This document shows, piece after piece, positions 43,717 through 50,976 of a stretch of 60,000 bases of DNA. Every line of letters starts with the position of its first letter. The stretch's first letter is position 1. The stretch covers positions 5,029,001 through 5,089,000 of the forward strand of contig NC_088326.1 in NCBI RefSeq assembly GCF_910592395.1, read 5' to 3'. The notes below the pieces were generated by a model that worked only from the letters and a program-made list of their open reading frames with translations, was not told the origin of the DNA and did not search any database. The position numbers and the translations under genes are program-made. This DNA comes from Lineus longissimus (Eukaryota > Nemertea > Pilidiophora > Heteronemertea > Lineidae).

Positions 43717-44973
43717 ATGGCAACAGGATATTTATTAAATACCGAAAGGGCACATAATATTCCACTTGGTTTGAAAGCTGAGAGGCAGCATCATATCATT
43801 ACTCATAACCCATCATCTGCTAACCCCAAAGAAACACTGTATGTTAGAATACCGGCATTGCGAGAGAATACATTCTTTGTACCTAAATCTCTTTATCTGT
43901 CTGCTGATGTAACCATTTCTGGTAATTCTAAAAATAGTGTTGTAAATAATCTTGGTAGAAACCTAATCTCAAAGATGGTGGTTAAGTGGGGAACAGAGCA
44001 GATATTTGACCTTGACGAATACAGTCATTATTCTACATTTAAAGATCTGTGGTTTACAGAAGAAGAAAGAAATGATAGAGTTTTTCAGGGTATTCAATCA
44101 GAAAATCTTAGAGAATTAAGATCAGGAGTCGCTGAAGCTGATGTCACTGGAGAAACAGCTAATGAAAAGACTTTAAAGAAAGTGTTTGACAAGAAGTACA
44201 AAATACCATTAGATTTTGAACTATTCCATCATCATGCTCCATTTTACAAGTTTCCAATTCAAGAAGATGTTATCATTGAAATAACTTTAGCACCAAAGGA
44301 GGAAATCATAGTCACCACAACCACAGCTAGCATGGGCTACAAACTAGAGAATATTTGTTTTGAATATGATACCGTAACCAACAAAATGATTGCTAGTCAA
44401 TTGAGTAACAAGTACAATTCTGGATTCTCAATATTTTATGATTGGGTAGACCATTTTAAGACAGTCAATGTTACTGCTAATGAAACACTAATTAATGAGA
44501 ACATCAACTTTCCAAGAATGTCTATTAAAGGATTATTATTACTATTTGTGTCTGACTATGTAGATGGAGCTAGAGATTCAGAGAAGTTTGAAAACCCTAA
44601 CATAAGTAAAGTGCAGATCACAATAGAGGGTGTTGCCAATCAGGTGTTCCCAGAAGGAATGAGAATGATGGATCAATGGGAGGAGATCAAGAAACATTTT
44701 ATGTCTGAAGATTTGAAGAAAACTCATGACTGTAACATGACCATGGAGAAATACTATGGTGATTCTAATCACTATGGTTTATGGTTGGACCTGAGAACTT
44801 CTGAGGATAATCGCCTTCACGGATCAGGAAAGAAGCTCCAGAACACAAAAGATGGTATTCAATTATCTATTACAAAGAAATCTGGAAAGGGACCATACAA
44901 AATGCACATATTCGTGGTTTCTGACGCCCAGGTAAACATCCAGAATTCTCAGATTGCTTCACTCCAGCACTGA
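43717..44973 (+). CDS. MCP: Polinton B major capsid protein
   Basis: 418 codons, first gene inside the left TIR. The N-terminus MATGYLLNTERAHNIPLG is followed by ETLYVRIPALRENTFFVPKS and NLGRNLISKMVVKWGTEQI, then a YSTFKDLW segment. This matches the opening strands and lipid-independent core pattern of Polinton double-jelly-roll capsid proteins. At 418 aa it is shorter than the ~600-aa capsids of many Polintons. The assignment rests on motif resemblance, position and gene content. The start context is GAAAATG, not the TAAATG motif of most neighbours. It ends in SQIASLQH, followed by a type II hairpin repeat. Confidence 0.75.
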   Translation: MATGYLLNTERAHNIPLGLKAERQHHIITHNPSSANPKETLYVRIPALRENTFFVPKSLYLSADVTISGNSKNSVVNNLGRNLISKMVVKWGTEQIFDLDEYSHYSTFKDLWFTEEERNDRVFQGIQSENLRELRSGVAEADVTGETANEKTLKKVFDKKYKIPLDFELFHHHAPFYKFPIQEDVIIEITLAPKEEIIVTTTTASMGYKLENICFEYDTVTNKMIASQLSNKYNSGFSIFYDWVDHFKTVNVTANETLINENINFPRMSIKGLLLLFVSDYVDGARDSEKFENPNISKVQITIEGVANQVFPEGMRMMDQWEEIKKHFMSEDLKKTHDCNMTMEKYYGDSNHYGLWLDLRTSEDNRLHGSGKKLQNTKDGIQLSITKKSGKGPYKMHIFVVSDAQVNIQNSQIASLQH

Positions 44974-45051
44974 GGTGCAGCAAGAACAAAGTTCGCTCCA
45001 ACACTGAATACTAGATAAATGAGTTTTACTAGTGATTTTCTAAGTAATTAA

Positions 45052-45288
45052 ATGGATACACCAGGAAAGAAAGATATCATAAATACACTGTATCAAAGTT
45101 TACTGTTGGCATCAACAACAATTGGTTACTCTAAGTTACTGAAAAGGTTCTTGAGAATCAATATTGGTCCCCCAAGTCAGGCCAACCTAGAGGAAATTCT
45201 TAAACTGGGAGGAACTGTAGCTATTAGTAATGGAACATTAGAGTACCTTTACGATCAAGGAATCCTACCCAGAAATATTATGAAGTAA
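45052..45288 (+). CDS. Polinton B 78-aa conserved protein
   Basis: Start in GTAATTAAATG. Helical N-terminal half (KKDIINTLYQSLLLASTTIGYSKL region), then LGGTVAISNGTLEYLYDQGILP. Conserved in A apart from a one-base frameshift there. It lies between the major and minor capsid genes. Function unknown; a small virion or cement protein is possible. Confidence 0.7.
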   Translation: MDTPGKKDIINTLYQSLLLASTTIGYSKLLKRFLRINIGPPSQANLEEILKLGGTVAISNGTLEYLYDQGILPRNIMK

Positions 45289-45299
45289 GAATAATTTAC

Positions 45300-45340
45300 T
45301 TATTTGATAAAAGGTAAATTTGAAAACGAAAATTTGCTTA
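45300..45340 (+). other. Displaced ~36-bp fragment of the coiled-coil protein gene
   Basis: GGTAAATTTGAAAACGAAAA with flanking bases matches positions about 17,046-17,078 inside the Polinton A coiled-coil gene, and matches A better than B's own copy. It sits just before the penton-like gene start and is absent from the same place in A. Confidence 0.65.
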
Positions 45341-45345
45341 AGTAA

Positions 45346-46113
45346 ATGGTTACTGTAATGAACATAGATTCAAGTGACTATCCAGATCAGAGTTCAAGTG
45401 ATTTAACAGTCAATCTCAAGACTGAAATTCAGGATGCATGTAGCATCACTTTAACTTTTGCAGTAATACCTTGTACATTCTACAACATAAGTGCAGCCAG
45501 GGAGAATAACCGAATCAAAGTTAAGGGGTTTGATGTGGCAGAGATTACGCTACCAGATGGTCTCTATGACCTACAGAGCTTTTCAAAAGTATTTGCGGAT
45601 AAGTTGAAAGAAAATAGTATGAGTAGAGGTGCTGTCAGATTTGACCTTGAAGAACCAACAGGTAAGGCCATCTTACACTTCCTAAAGAGAAAAAATGAGG
45701 CGCATTATCAGATCTATTTTCTTGGTAAAAGTAATGAATTATTTGGCATGAAATCAGAATGGCTTTATTCTTTAGACAATAAAAGTAAGGATGATGTTGT
45801 AAGCGAGAAACCCATCAATTTTAGACCAATTAACCATTTTGTTTTTCACTGTGACATAATCGAATCTAATAGTGTATTAAGTAATGGTGAAGCATCTGAT
45901 GTGCTAACCACAAGACCAATAAAGGAAGCTAATTTTGGGGATTTAATAGCATACACATTTGAGAAACCAATAGCAATTCCCTGTAAACCAAGATTCAATA
46001 AGCTGAATATTCGCTTCACTGATGAAAAAGGTGACATCATCGATCTTAATGGTCGTAATGTACAGTACCAATTGGTATTAACTCGAGCTATGCTCTCAGG
46101 GACACATCATTGA
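45346..46113 (+). CDS. Polinton B penton-like minor capsid protein
   Basis: 255 codons, start in AAGTAAATG. The opening pattern DLTVNLKTEIQ...SITLTFAVIPCTFYNIS followed by ITLPDGLYDLQSFSKVF is the typical start of Polinton/adintovirus-like single jelly-roll minor capsid proteins. The last residues include RAMLSG, an 18-bp half of a twin-hairpin unit inserted before the terminal THH (A ends LTHH). Neighbours are capsid and membrane proteins, consistent with a structural role. Confidence 0.72.
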   Translation: MVTVMNIDSSDYPDQSSSDLTVNLKTEIQDACSITLTFAVIPCTFYNISAARENNRIKVKGFDVAEITLPDGLYDLQSFSKVFADKLKENSMSRGAVRFDLEEPTGKAILHFLKRKNEAHYQIYFLGKSNELFGMKSEWLYSLDNKSKDDVVSEKPINFRPINHFVFHCDIIESNSVLSNGEASDVLTTRPIKEANFGDLIAYTFEKPIAIPCKPRFNKLNIRFTDEKGDIIDLNGRNVQYQLVLTRAMLSGTHH

Positions 46114-46135
46114 AATTAAAATTCATTGGAATTAA

Positions 46136-46594
46136 ATGGCTGGCATTGGCATGTTATTTGGATCTGCAATAATCAATGGATTAGCATTCACTGGATCCGG
46201 TTACCTTTTTAAAAAACTAGACAAGAATGGTTATGAGACTGAAGTGAAAAGACATGATTTAGCTCAAGAGCAATTGCAAAGAGCATCCACAGAATGGGAT
46301 GAGCATAGGAAAAGTACCATTGACTTCGTTAATCTTGAATTAAAGAGAGAAAGAGACGCTTCTATTGATTTTAACAATACTGATTCAGCACTTACTGTTT
46401 ACAATCATTTACATCCAGAAAGAACTATTGTACTACCTCAGCGACCACAATTAAGTGATTACTACCAACCTAGTGATGAAATGAAGAAATACGAGTACCT
46501 ATGGATTATCCTAGGACTTAGTGGTTTAGGGTTAATAATTTATTATTTTACTAGGGTTAGAAAGACTAAGACCACTGATCGGACACAGTCCTGA
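46136..46594 (+). CDS. Polinton B 152-aa two-segment membrane protein
   Basis: Start in GGAATTAAATG. The N-terminal hydrophobic segment (GMLFGSAIINGLAFTGSGYLF) and C-terminal membrane helix (YLWIILGLSGLGLIIYYF, about residues 121-138) flank a charged middle with a coiled-coil tendency. The end of the frame runs into the hairpin cluster at 46,577, which gives the DRTQS tail. Probable virion membrane or scaffold protein; no known family. Confidence 0.7.
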   Translation: MAGIGMLFGSAIINGLAFTGSGYLFKKLDKNGYETEVKRHDLAQEQLQRASTEWDEHRKSTIDFVNLELKRERDASIDFNNTDSALTVYNHLHPERTIVLPQRPQLSDYYQPSDEMKKYEYLWIILGLSGLGLIIYYFTRVRKTKTTDRTQS

Positions 46595-46650
46595 TGATCG
46601 GACACAGTCCTGATGATCGGACACAGTCCTGAGAGCATAGCTCAATCAGA
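46577..46650. repeat. Twin-hairpin cluster with first hairpin triplicated
   Basis: Three tandem ~20-bp units of GATCGGACACAGTCCTGAT (GGAC-ACA-GTCC) followed by one GAGC-ATA-GCTC hairpin. It lies between the convergent 152-aa and ATPase genes and shows that one hairpin module can multiply alone. Confidence 0.9.
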
Positions 46651-46657
46651 AGCGGGA

Positions 46658-47278
46658 CTAAGATTTTTGATGTGAAAGAGTAAATCCAAATGGATGTTGT
46701 AGTCTAATGATCAGTTTTGATCCTTTTTTCATCTTAAGTTCTTCTATGTAGTACTGTCTTTTCTCCTTAGGAATAACACTGTTTTCTTCTAAGGCATCTT
46801 TCATGGCTGATTCATCCTTATTAAAAAATAATACTAAAATTCTTATGTTCTCTCTGTAGTCCTTAACAACTGAATTGTACTTCTGAACTAGTAACCAAAC
46901 AGTGAGATTGTAGTGCCTGCCGGAAAAGGCAAGATTACATAACTCGGACACCTTCTTTTTTGTGTCTCTCAAATTAGCACAGTCATCAATGAGGAATAAT
47001 GTGTTAGAACCAGCAAAGGTCAGAGTAGCAAACTGAAGCACAAGGTCCAAATTACTGGCCACAGCTTCGGGATTAACTATGTAGACGTTCTTGTCTTGGT
47101 AAATCCATTTCCTTTCATATGTCTTATTGTTGAAATATGTTGGACAGAAAATGACTATGTTCTGGAACTTGTGCCGATACTCCTTTTCTAAGAGGTCAAG
47201 GGCAAAATATGTCTTACCACAATTGGTAACACCAGAAATTAACATATTGTGTGGCTCGTAAATAAATACTTCACTCAT
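46658..47278 (-). CDS. ATP: Polinton B genome-packaging ATPase
   Basis: 206 codons starting MSEVFIYEPHNM. Walker A GVTNCGKT, Walker B LFLIDDC, and a QKYNSVVKDYRENIR sensor-like segment. FtsK/HerA-type packaging ATPase as in other Polintons. It starts in TTAAATG, only 4 bp from the divergent integrase start. Intact. Confidence 0.93.
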   Translation of the reverse strand: MSEVFIYEPHNMLISGVTNCGKTYFALDLLEKEYRHKFQNIVIFCPTYFNNKTYERKWIYQDKNVYIVNPEAVASNLDLVLQFATLTFAGSNTLFLIDDCANLRDTKKKVSELCNLAFSGRHYNLTVWLLVQKYNSVVKDYRENIRILVLFFNKDESAMKDALEENSVIPKEKRQYYIEELKMKKGSKLIIRLQHPFGFTLSHQKS

Positions 47279-47285
47279 TTAAATG
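47276..47285. promoter_or_regulatory. Shared divergent start site CATTTAAATG
   Basis: The start codons of ATPase (minus) and integrase (plus) are separated by TTAA alone, and each is preceded by the TTAAATG motif. There is no room for separate leaders, so transcripts must start inside the neighbouring gene or at the ATG itself. Confidence 0.6.
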
Positions 47286-48464
47286 AATGTAAAGGATGAC
47301 ACACAGCAGTATCTAAGGGATTTGTACTACAACCCCGAGAGTCCCGTGGCTTACAGTTCTTTGAGTAAAATCTGGAAACAGGTCAAGGAAGATATGACTT
47401 CTTCACGAGAGCAGAGCACAACTTCGTTGTTAGGGACAAATTCCCGCTCAGGAAAACTTATTAAAAAAAAAGAAGTGAAAGAATTTCTAGAAACACTACC
47501 AACTCACCAACTACACAAACCGGCCATTAAGAAATTCACCTTCAGGAAGACAATGGTATCGTACATCGATCAACAATGGCAAGCAGATCTGGTTGACATG
47601 CAAAAATTTGAGAAACAGAATAAGGGTTTCAGATTCATTTTAACAGTCATAGATCTATTTAGTCGTTTTTCTTGGGCTCTAGCAGTTAAGAGTAAGAGGG
47701 GAGAAGAAATCAGAGATGCATTTAAAGTGATATTTTCAGGACTTCGTCCAAGGAGCAAAGCTCTAGAGGAAGCAAAACCAACGAAAATCCAGTTTGATGA
47801 CGGTAAAGAATTTTACAACAAACACTTCAAGGAACTCTTAACAGAAAATGACATAGAATGGTTCTCCACAAAATCTGATAAGAAGGCAGCAGTAGTAGAG
47901 AGATTCAATAGAACCCTTAAAGAAAAAATGTGGCGTTATTTCACCGCTAAGGAGACTGACAAGTGGATTGACGTTCTGGATGACCTGGTCAGCGGCTACA
48001 ATAACACATTTCACTCATCAATAGGTATGAAACCAGTAGACGCCAGAAAGATGGAAAACGAAGGAACAGTGTGGTACAATCTTTACGGTCTTCACCTCAA
48101 AGAGACATTTGGTGATCCAAAGTACAAAGTAGGTGACAGTGTAAGAATTTCAAAGTACAAGTCCATTTTCGGTAAAGGTTACATGCCCAACTACACTGAG
48201 GAGGTGTTCCAAATCAAACAGATCATCTTTACTCACCCTATCGTCTACCAGCTTGAGGATTACCACAAAGAAGAAATTCAAGGATATTTCTATGAAGAGG
48301 AATTGAGCTATGTTCCTAATCCTGACCAGCTGGAGTACAAGATCGAGAAAATCCTAAGGTACAAGACCAGTAAAGGCAAGAAATACGGATTAGTGAAGTG
48401 GAAGGGTTACAGTGATAAGTTCAATGAATGGTTACCAGTTTCTGATATCAAATCATTGAAATGA
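47283..48464 (+). CDS. INT: Polinton B retroviral-type integrase with chromodomain
   Basis: 393 codons. The core Asp residues lie in QWQADLVDM and QFDDGKEF, and the Glu in AAVVERFNR. Thr after DDG is changed to Lys relative to A. C-terminal SH3-like and chromodomain (KYGLVKWKGYSDKFNEWLP). Two insertions distinguish it from A: a 57-bp hairpin-rich block after KED (about 47,393-47,449) and a 30-bp twin-hairpin unit after DAFKVIF (47,738-47,767), which falls between the first and second catalytic Asp. A's insertion near DVLDDL is absent. The frame is maintained by all of these. Probably active or recently so. Confidence 0.93.
   Translation: MNVKDDTQQYLRDLYYNPESPVAYSSLSKIWKQVKEDMTSSREQSTTSLLGTNSRSGKLIKKKEVKEFLETLPTHQLHKPAIKKFTFRKTMVSYIDQQWQADLVDMQKFEKQNKGFRFILTVIDLFSRFSWALAVKSKRGEEIRDAFKVIFSGLRPRSKALEEAKPTKIQFDDGKEFYNKHFKELLTENDIEWFSTKSDKKAAVVERFNRTLKEKMWRYFTAKETDKWIDVLDDLVSGYNNTFHSSIGMKPVDARKMENEGTVWYNLYGLHLKETFGDPKYKVGDSVRISKYKSIFGKGYMPNYTEEVFQIKQIIFTHPIVYQLEDYHKEEIQGYFYEEELSYVPNPDQLEYKIEKILRYKTSKGKKYGLVKWKGYSDKFNEWLPVSDIKSLK
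47393..47449 (+). repeat. Composite hairpin insertion (57 bp, in frame) in integrase B
   Basis: Begins as a twin-hairpin unit (TGAC-TTCT-TCA, CGA, GAGC-AGA-GC) and continues with ACAAC-TTC-GTTGT and GGGA-CAAAT-TCCC hairpins. Absent from integrase A, where GAAGAT joins GGTAAACTT directly. Confidence 0.8.
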
Positions 48465-48551
48465 AATAAAGTCTCTAAAGTGACTTAAGTCACAAGAACT
48501 AGTTCGAAAAACGTAATTTAAAAAAAAAATGCCTACTAAATAAAGAAAGAA

Positions 48552-49754
48552 ATGGATGGAGCAATATTTGATAATCAAAATGGTATGATGAATCAAAATG
48601 GTATGATGAATCAGAATAATATGATGAATCATGATAATATGATGAATCAAAATATTCAGAAGTTTTTGTATTATTTGCATCAAAATAATATGTTAAATCA
48701 AAATCTGATAAATCAGATTATGTTAAATCAAAATATGATAAATCAGTTTATCTTAAATCAAAACATGGAAAATCAAAATATGGAAAATCAAAATATGATA
48801 AATCAAAATATGGAAAATCAGAATAATATGTTAAATCAAAACATGGAAAATCAACCTACAATTTATTGTGTTAAGTGCTGTGAAAAGAAACCTGAAATTA
48901 ATTTTGAAAAGAACAGGCGTAATAAACTACTTGATTACTGTAAAGAATGTGGTTCAAGTAAAATCAAGGGATGTAATAAATGTTATGAAAATAAATTACT
49001 AAGTGATGGTGAATTTGGTAAAGACGGAAATAGAGGTAACTGCAGATCATGTTTTAATTCATATTACAAAAAGGATTACCTTGACCAAAATGGTAATAGA
49101 GACAGACACAAAATAAGAGTTGGTCTAAACCGCATTTCTAAGGGAGAGTGTACTCGAGCTCTGCTCTCAGGACGAAGTCCGACTCGAGCTATGCTCTCAA
49201 GACGAAGTCTGACCGGTAATTCATCATTCAATCTAGGATGTACAGACAGTTTCTTCTCACAGTGGTTAGAGTACCAGAGGAGTCTATCTCCAATAGGACA
49301 AAGTCCCGAGAACAGAGTTCGAATAGTAGAAGAAGAGTTGGATCATGTCTTACCAATCAAGGAATTCAAAGATAAACCTGAACTGTGCTTTGCTTGGTTT
49401 AACATTAGACCAATGTCTAAAACACAAAACAGACAGAAGAGTGCTAAAGTAGACTACACACTATTTAAGGATCAATTGGATAGGTCAATGGATTTCATGG
49501 TAAAAATGAGAAGTGAAAACTGGTTTGTCTTTCGAGACCAGGATGTAATACCAAATTGGAAAATAGTGATATCACAGCATTTCGGGGATTATCTTCGTGA
49601 TGAAAATATGATTCTGCTTGATAGATTATCGAATTTAAATAATAACATGAGAATGAACCAGAACATTAACATATGTAGTCAGACAGAAATCATAAACGAG
49701 ATGATTAAGTTGAATAATAGACTTGAAAGAAATTTACTCTTTGCAGTGAATTGA
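48552..49754 (+). CDS. Polinton B zinc-finger / HNH-like nuclease
   Basis: 400 codons. The first ~105 residues are an Asn/Gln/Met repeat (MMNQNG, NQNMEN units). Four CxxC zinc pairs follow (about 108-175), and then two tandem twin-hairpin units (RALLSGRSPT-RAMLSRRSLT, 49,151-49,210) and a third (49,295-49,323), all shared with A. The HNH-like motif is ELDHVLPI...CFAWFNIRPMSKTQNRQKS. The C-terminus is ~50 residues longer than A. The three units must predate the A/B split. The start context is AAGAAATG. Confidence 0.75.
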   Translation: MDGAIFDNQNGMMNQNGMMNQNNMMNHDNMMNQNIQKFLYYLHQNNMLNQNLINQIMLNQNMINQFILNQNMENQNMENQNMINQNMENQNNMLNQNMENQPTIYCVKCCEKKPEINFEKNRRNKLLDYCKECGSSKIKGCNKCYENKLLSDGEFGKDGNRGNCRSCFNSYYKKDYLDQNGNRDRHKIRVGLNRISKGECTRALLSGRSPTRAMLSRRSLTGNSSFNLGCTDSFFSQWLEYQRSLSPIGQSPENRVRIVEEELDHVLPIKEFKDKPELCFAWFNIRPMSKTQNRQKSAKVDYTLFKDQLDRSMDFMVKMRSENWFVFRDQDVIPNWKIVISQHFGDYLRDENMILLDRLSNLNNNMRMNQNINICSQTEIINEMIKLNNRLERNLLFAVN

Positions 49755-49773
49755 TTTTATTTTACTTAATTAA

Positions 49774-50061
49774 ATGAATAGAACTTGGGGTTACACAAAA
49801 CGACCACGTAATTGGAAAGAAAGATTAGAACAATTTCATAGAGAATTAGAGGCAGAAGTAGAGTCAAAGTTGGAGCCTGGTCCCGAAAAACCTTTAAAAC
49901 CTGCTGTGCCTGCTGGGACAGAAAAACATGTTGGGTCAGAAAAACCTGTTGGGTCAGAAAAACCTTTAAAATTTAATGTACTTCAAAAACCTGTAGTGTC
50001 TGTAGGATCAACACTAAACACTAGAAATGACAGAACAACTGATTCTAGTTATTCCCACTAA
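49774..50061 (+). CDS. Polinton B 95-aa basic/proline-rich protein
   Basis: Start in TTAATTAAATG. Basic N-terminus with WGYTKRPRNWKERLEQF, an EKP-repeat linker (PEKP, TEKH, SEKP units) and a conserved LKFNVLQKPVVS tail. It is 4 bp upstream of the next gene, as in A. Confidence 0.65.
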   Translation: MNRTWGYTKRPRNWKERLEQFHRELEAEVESKLEPGPEKPLKPAVPAGTEKHVGSEKPVGSEKPLKFNVLQKPVVSVGSTLNTRNDRTTDSSYSH

Positions 50062-50065
50062 TTAA

Positions 50066-50725
50066 ATGGATGGAGACAATAAGGTTTATCCAGATTTAAG
50101 TAATTTAAATTCTGAAAGTCAATTGAACTATGAAAGGTCTGAAAAGCATACAGAAAGTAACCCTCAGGCTTTCAGACTACAACAAATATGTGAGGTTAAG
50201 AGTTTCTTAGAAAGCGAGATTGAATTTAGAAGAAAGATATTTTCAAAGTACAAAAAAGCATTTAGCGTAATTACTGGCATTAGCCATTTCCTTAATTTAA
50301 CTAGCGTAGCAGCTGGCTCTGTTGGTGTTTCCGCTCTAGCTGGTGTCATCACGGCACTGATAGGCTTAGCTTTGGGTGGCGTAACAATAGGTAGTGCCAT
50401 TATTTCATCAGCCTTAGGCTGGGAGAAAAAGAATATTCTTAAGAAAATTGAAAAGCATGAGAATATCAGAATGTTGGCAATTTCAAAACTGAACACAATC
50501 AATGATTTGGTTAGTAAAGCCTTAACCGATTCTCACATATCTACAGATGAGTTTACTTTGATTCTCAAGGAGAAGGAGAAATACATTTCGATGAAAAATG
50601 CCATTAGGAAAAAACAAAGGGAGGCAAGTTCAGCTGTTGATGTAGAGTCTTTAAAGAAGACTTTTTTAGAAGAAGGAAAAAAACTAGCACAGACAGAGAT
50701 GCTAGAAAAACTAAAAGTTCAGTAA
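50066..50725 (+). CDS. Polinton B 219-aa membrane protein
   Basis: Start in CTAATTAAATG. Layout as in A: charged helical N-terminus, two Gly/Ala-rich hydrophobic segments (about residues 78-120, with VSALAGVITALIGLALGGV), long charged C-terminal half. Most differences from A fall in the hydrophobic segments. Role unknown; membrane association likely. Confidence 0.75.
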   Translation: MDGDNKVYPDLSNLNSESQLNYERSEKHTESNPQAFRLQQICEVKSFLESEIEFRRKIFSKYKKAFSVITGISHFLNLTSVAAGSVGVSALAGVITALIGLALGGVTIGSAIISSALGWEKKNILKKIEKHENIRMLAISKLNTINDLVSKALTDSHISTDEFTLILKEKEKYISMKNAIRKKQREASSAVDVESLKKTFLEEGKKLAQTEMLEKLKVQ

Positions 50726-50734
50726 ATCAAACAG

Positions 50735-50813
50735 GACCCGGACTACGTCCAGAGAACAAAGTTCGACTCGAGCTATGCTCTCAAGACGAAGTCGGACCCG
50801 GACTACGTCCTAA
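50735..50813. repeat. Twin-hairpin cluster between 219-aa gene and PolB
   Basis: Three units in mixed orientation: GGAC-TAC-GTCC, AGA, GAAC-AAA-GTTC; then GAGC-TAT-GCTC, TCA, AGAC-GAA-GTC; then a half unit GGAC-TAC-GTCC. A has single units in the equivalent gap at 25,037-25,069 and 25,197-25,229. Confidence 0.9.
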
Positions 50814-50914
50814 TCCTAATGTGGTGTATCACTATCACTATTATCATGACTTCGGTGTTAGGGATGAATTTCACCAAGTAACACTACCATCAGCACCACC
50901 CTATTCATTAGTTT

Positions 50915-50975
50915 AATCGAGCAGAGCTCTCAGGACGAAGTCCTAATCGAACTTTGTTCTCTGGACGTAGTCGTA
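50915..50975. repeat. Two twin-hairpin units at the PolB 3' end
   Basis: GAGC-AGA-GCTC, TCA, GGAC-GAA-GTCC, then GAAC-TTT-GTTC, TCT, GGAC-GTA-GTC. They abut the PolB stop codon. Confidence 0.88.
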
Positions 50976-50976
50976 C

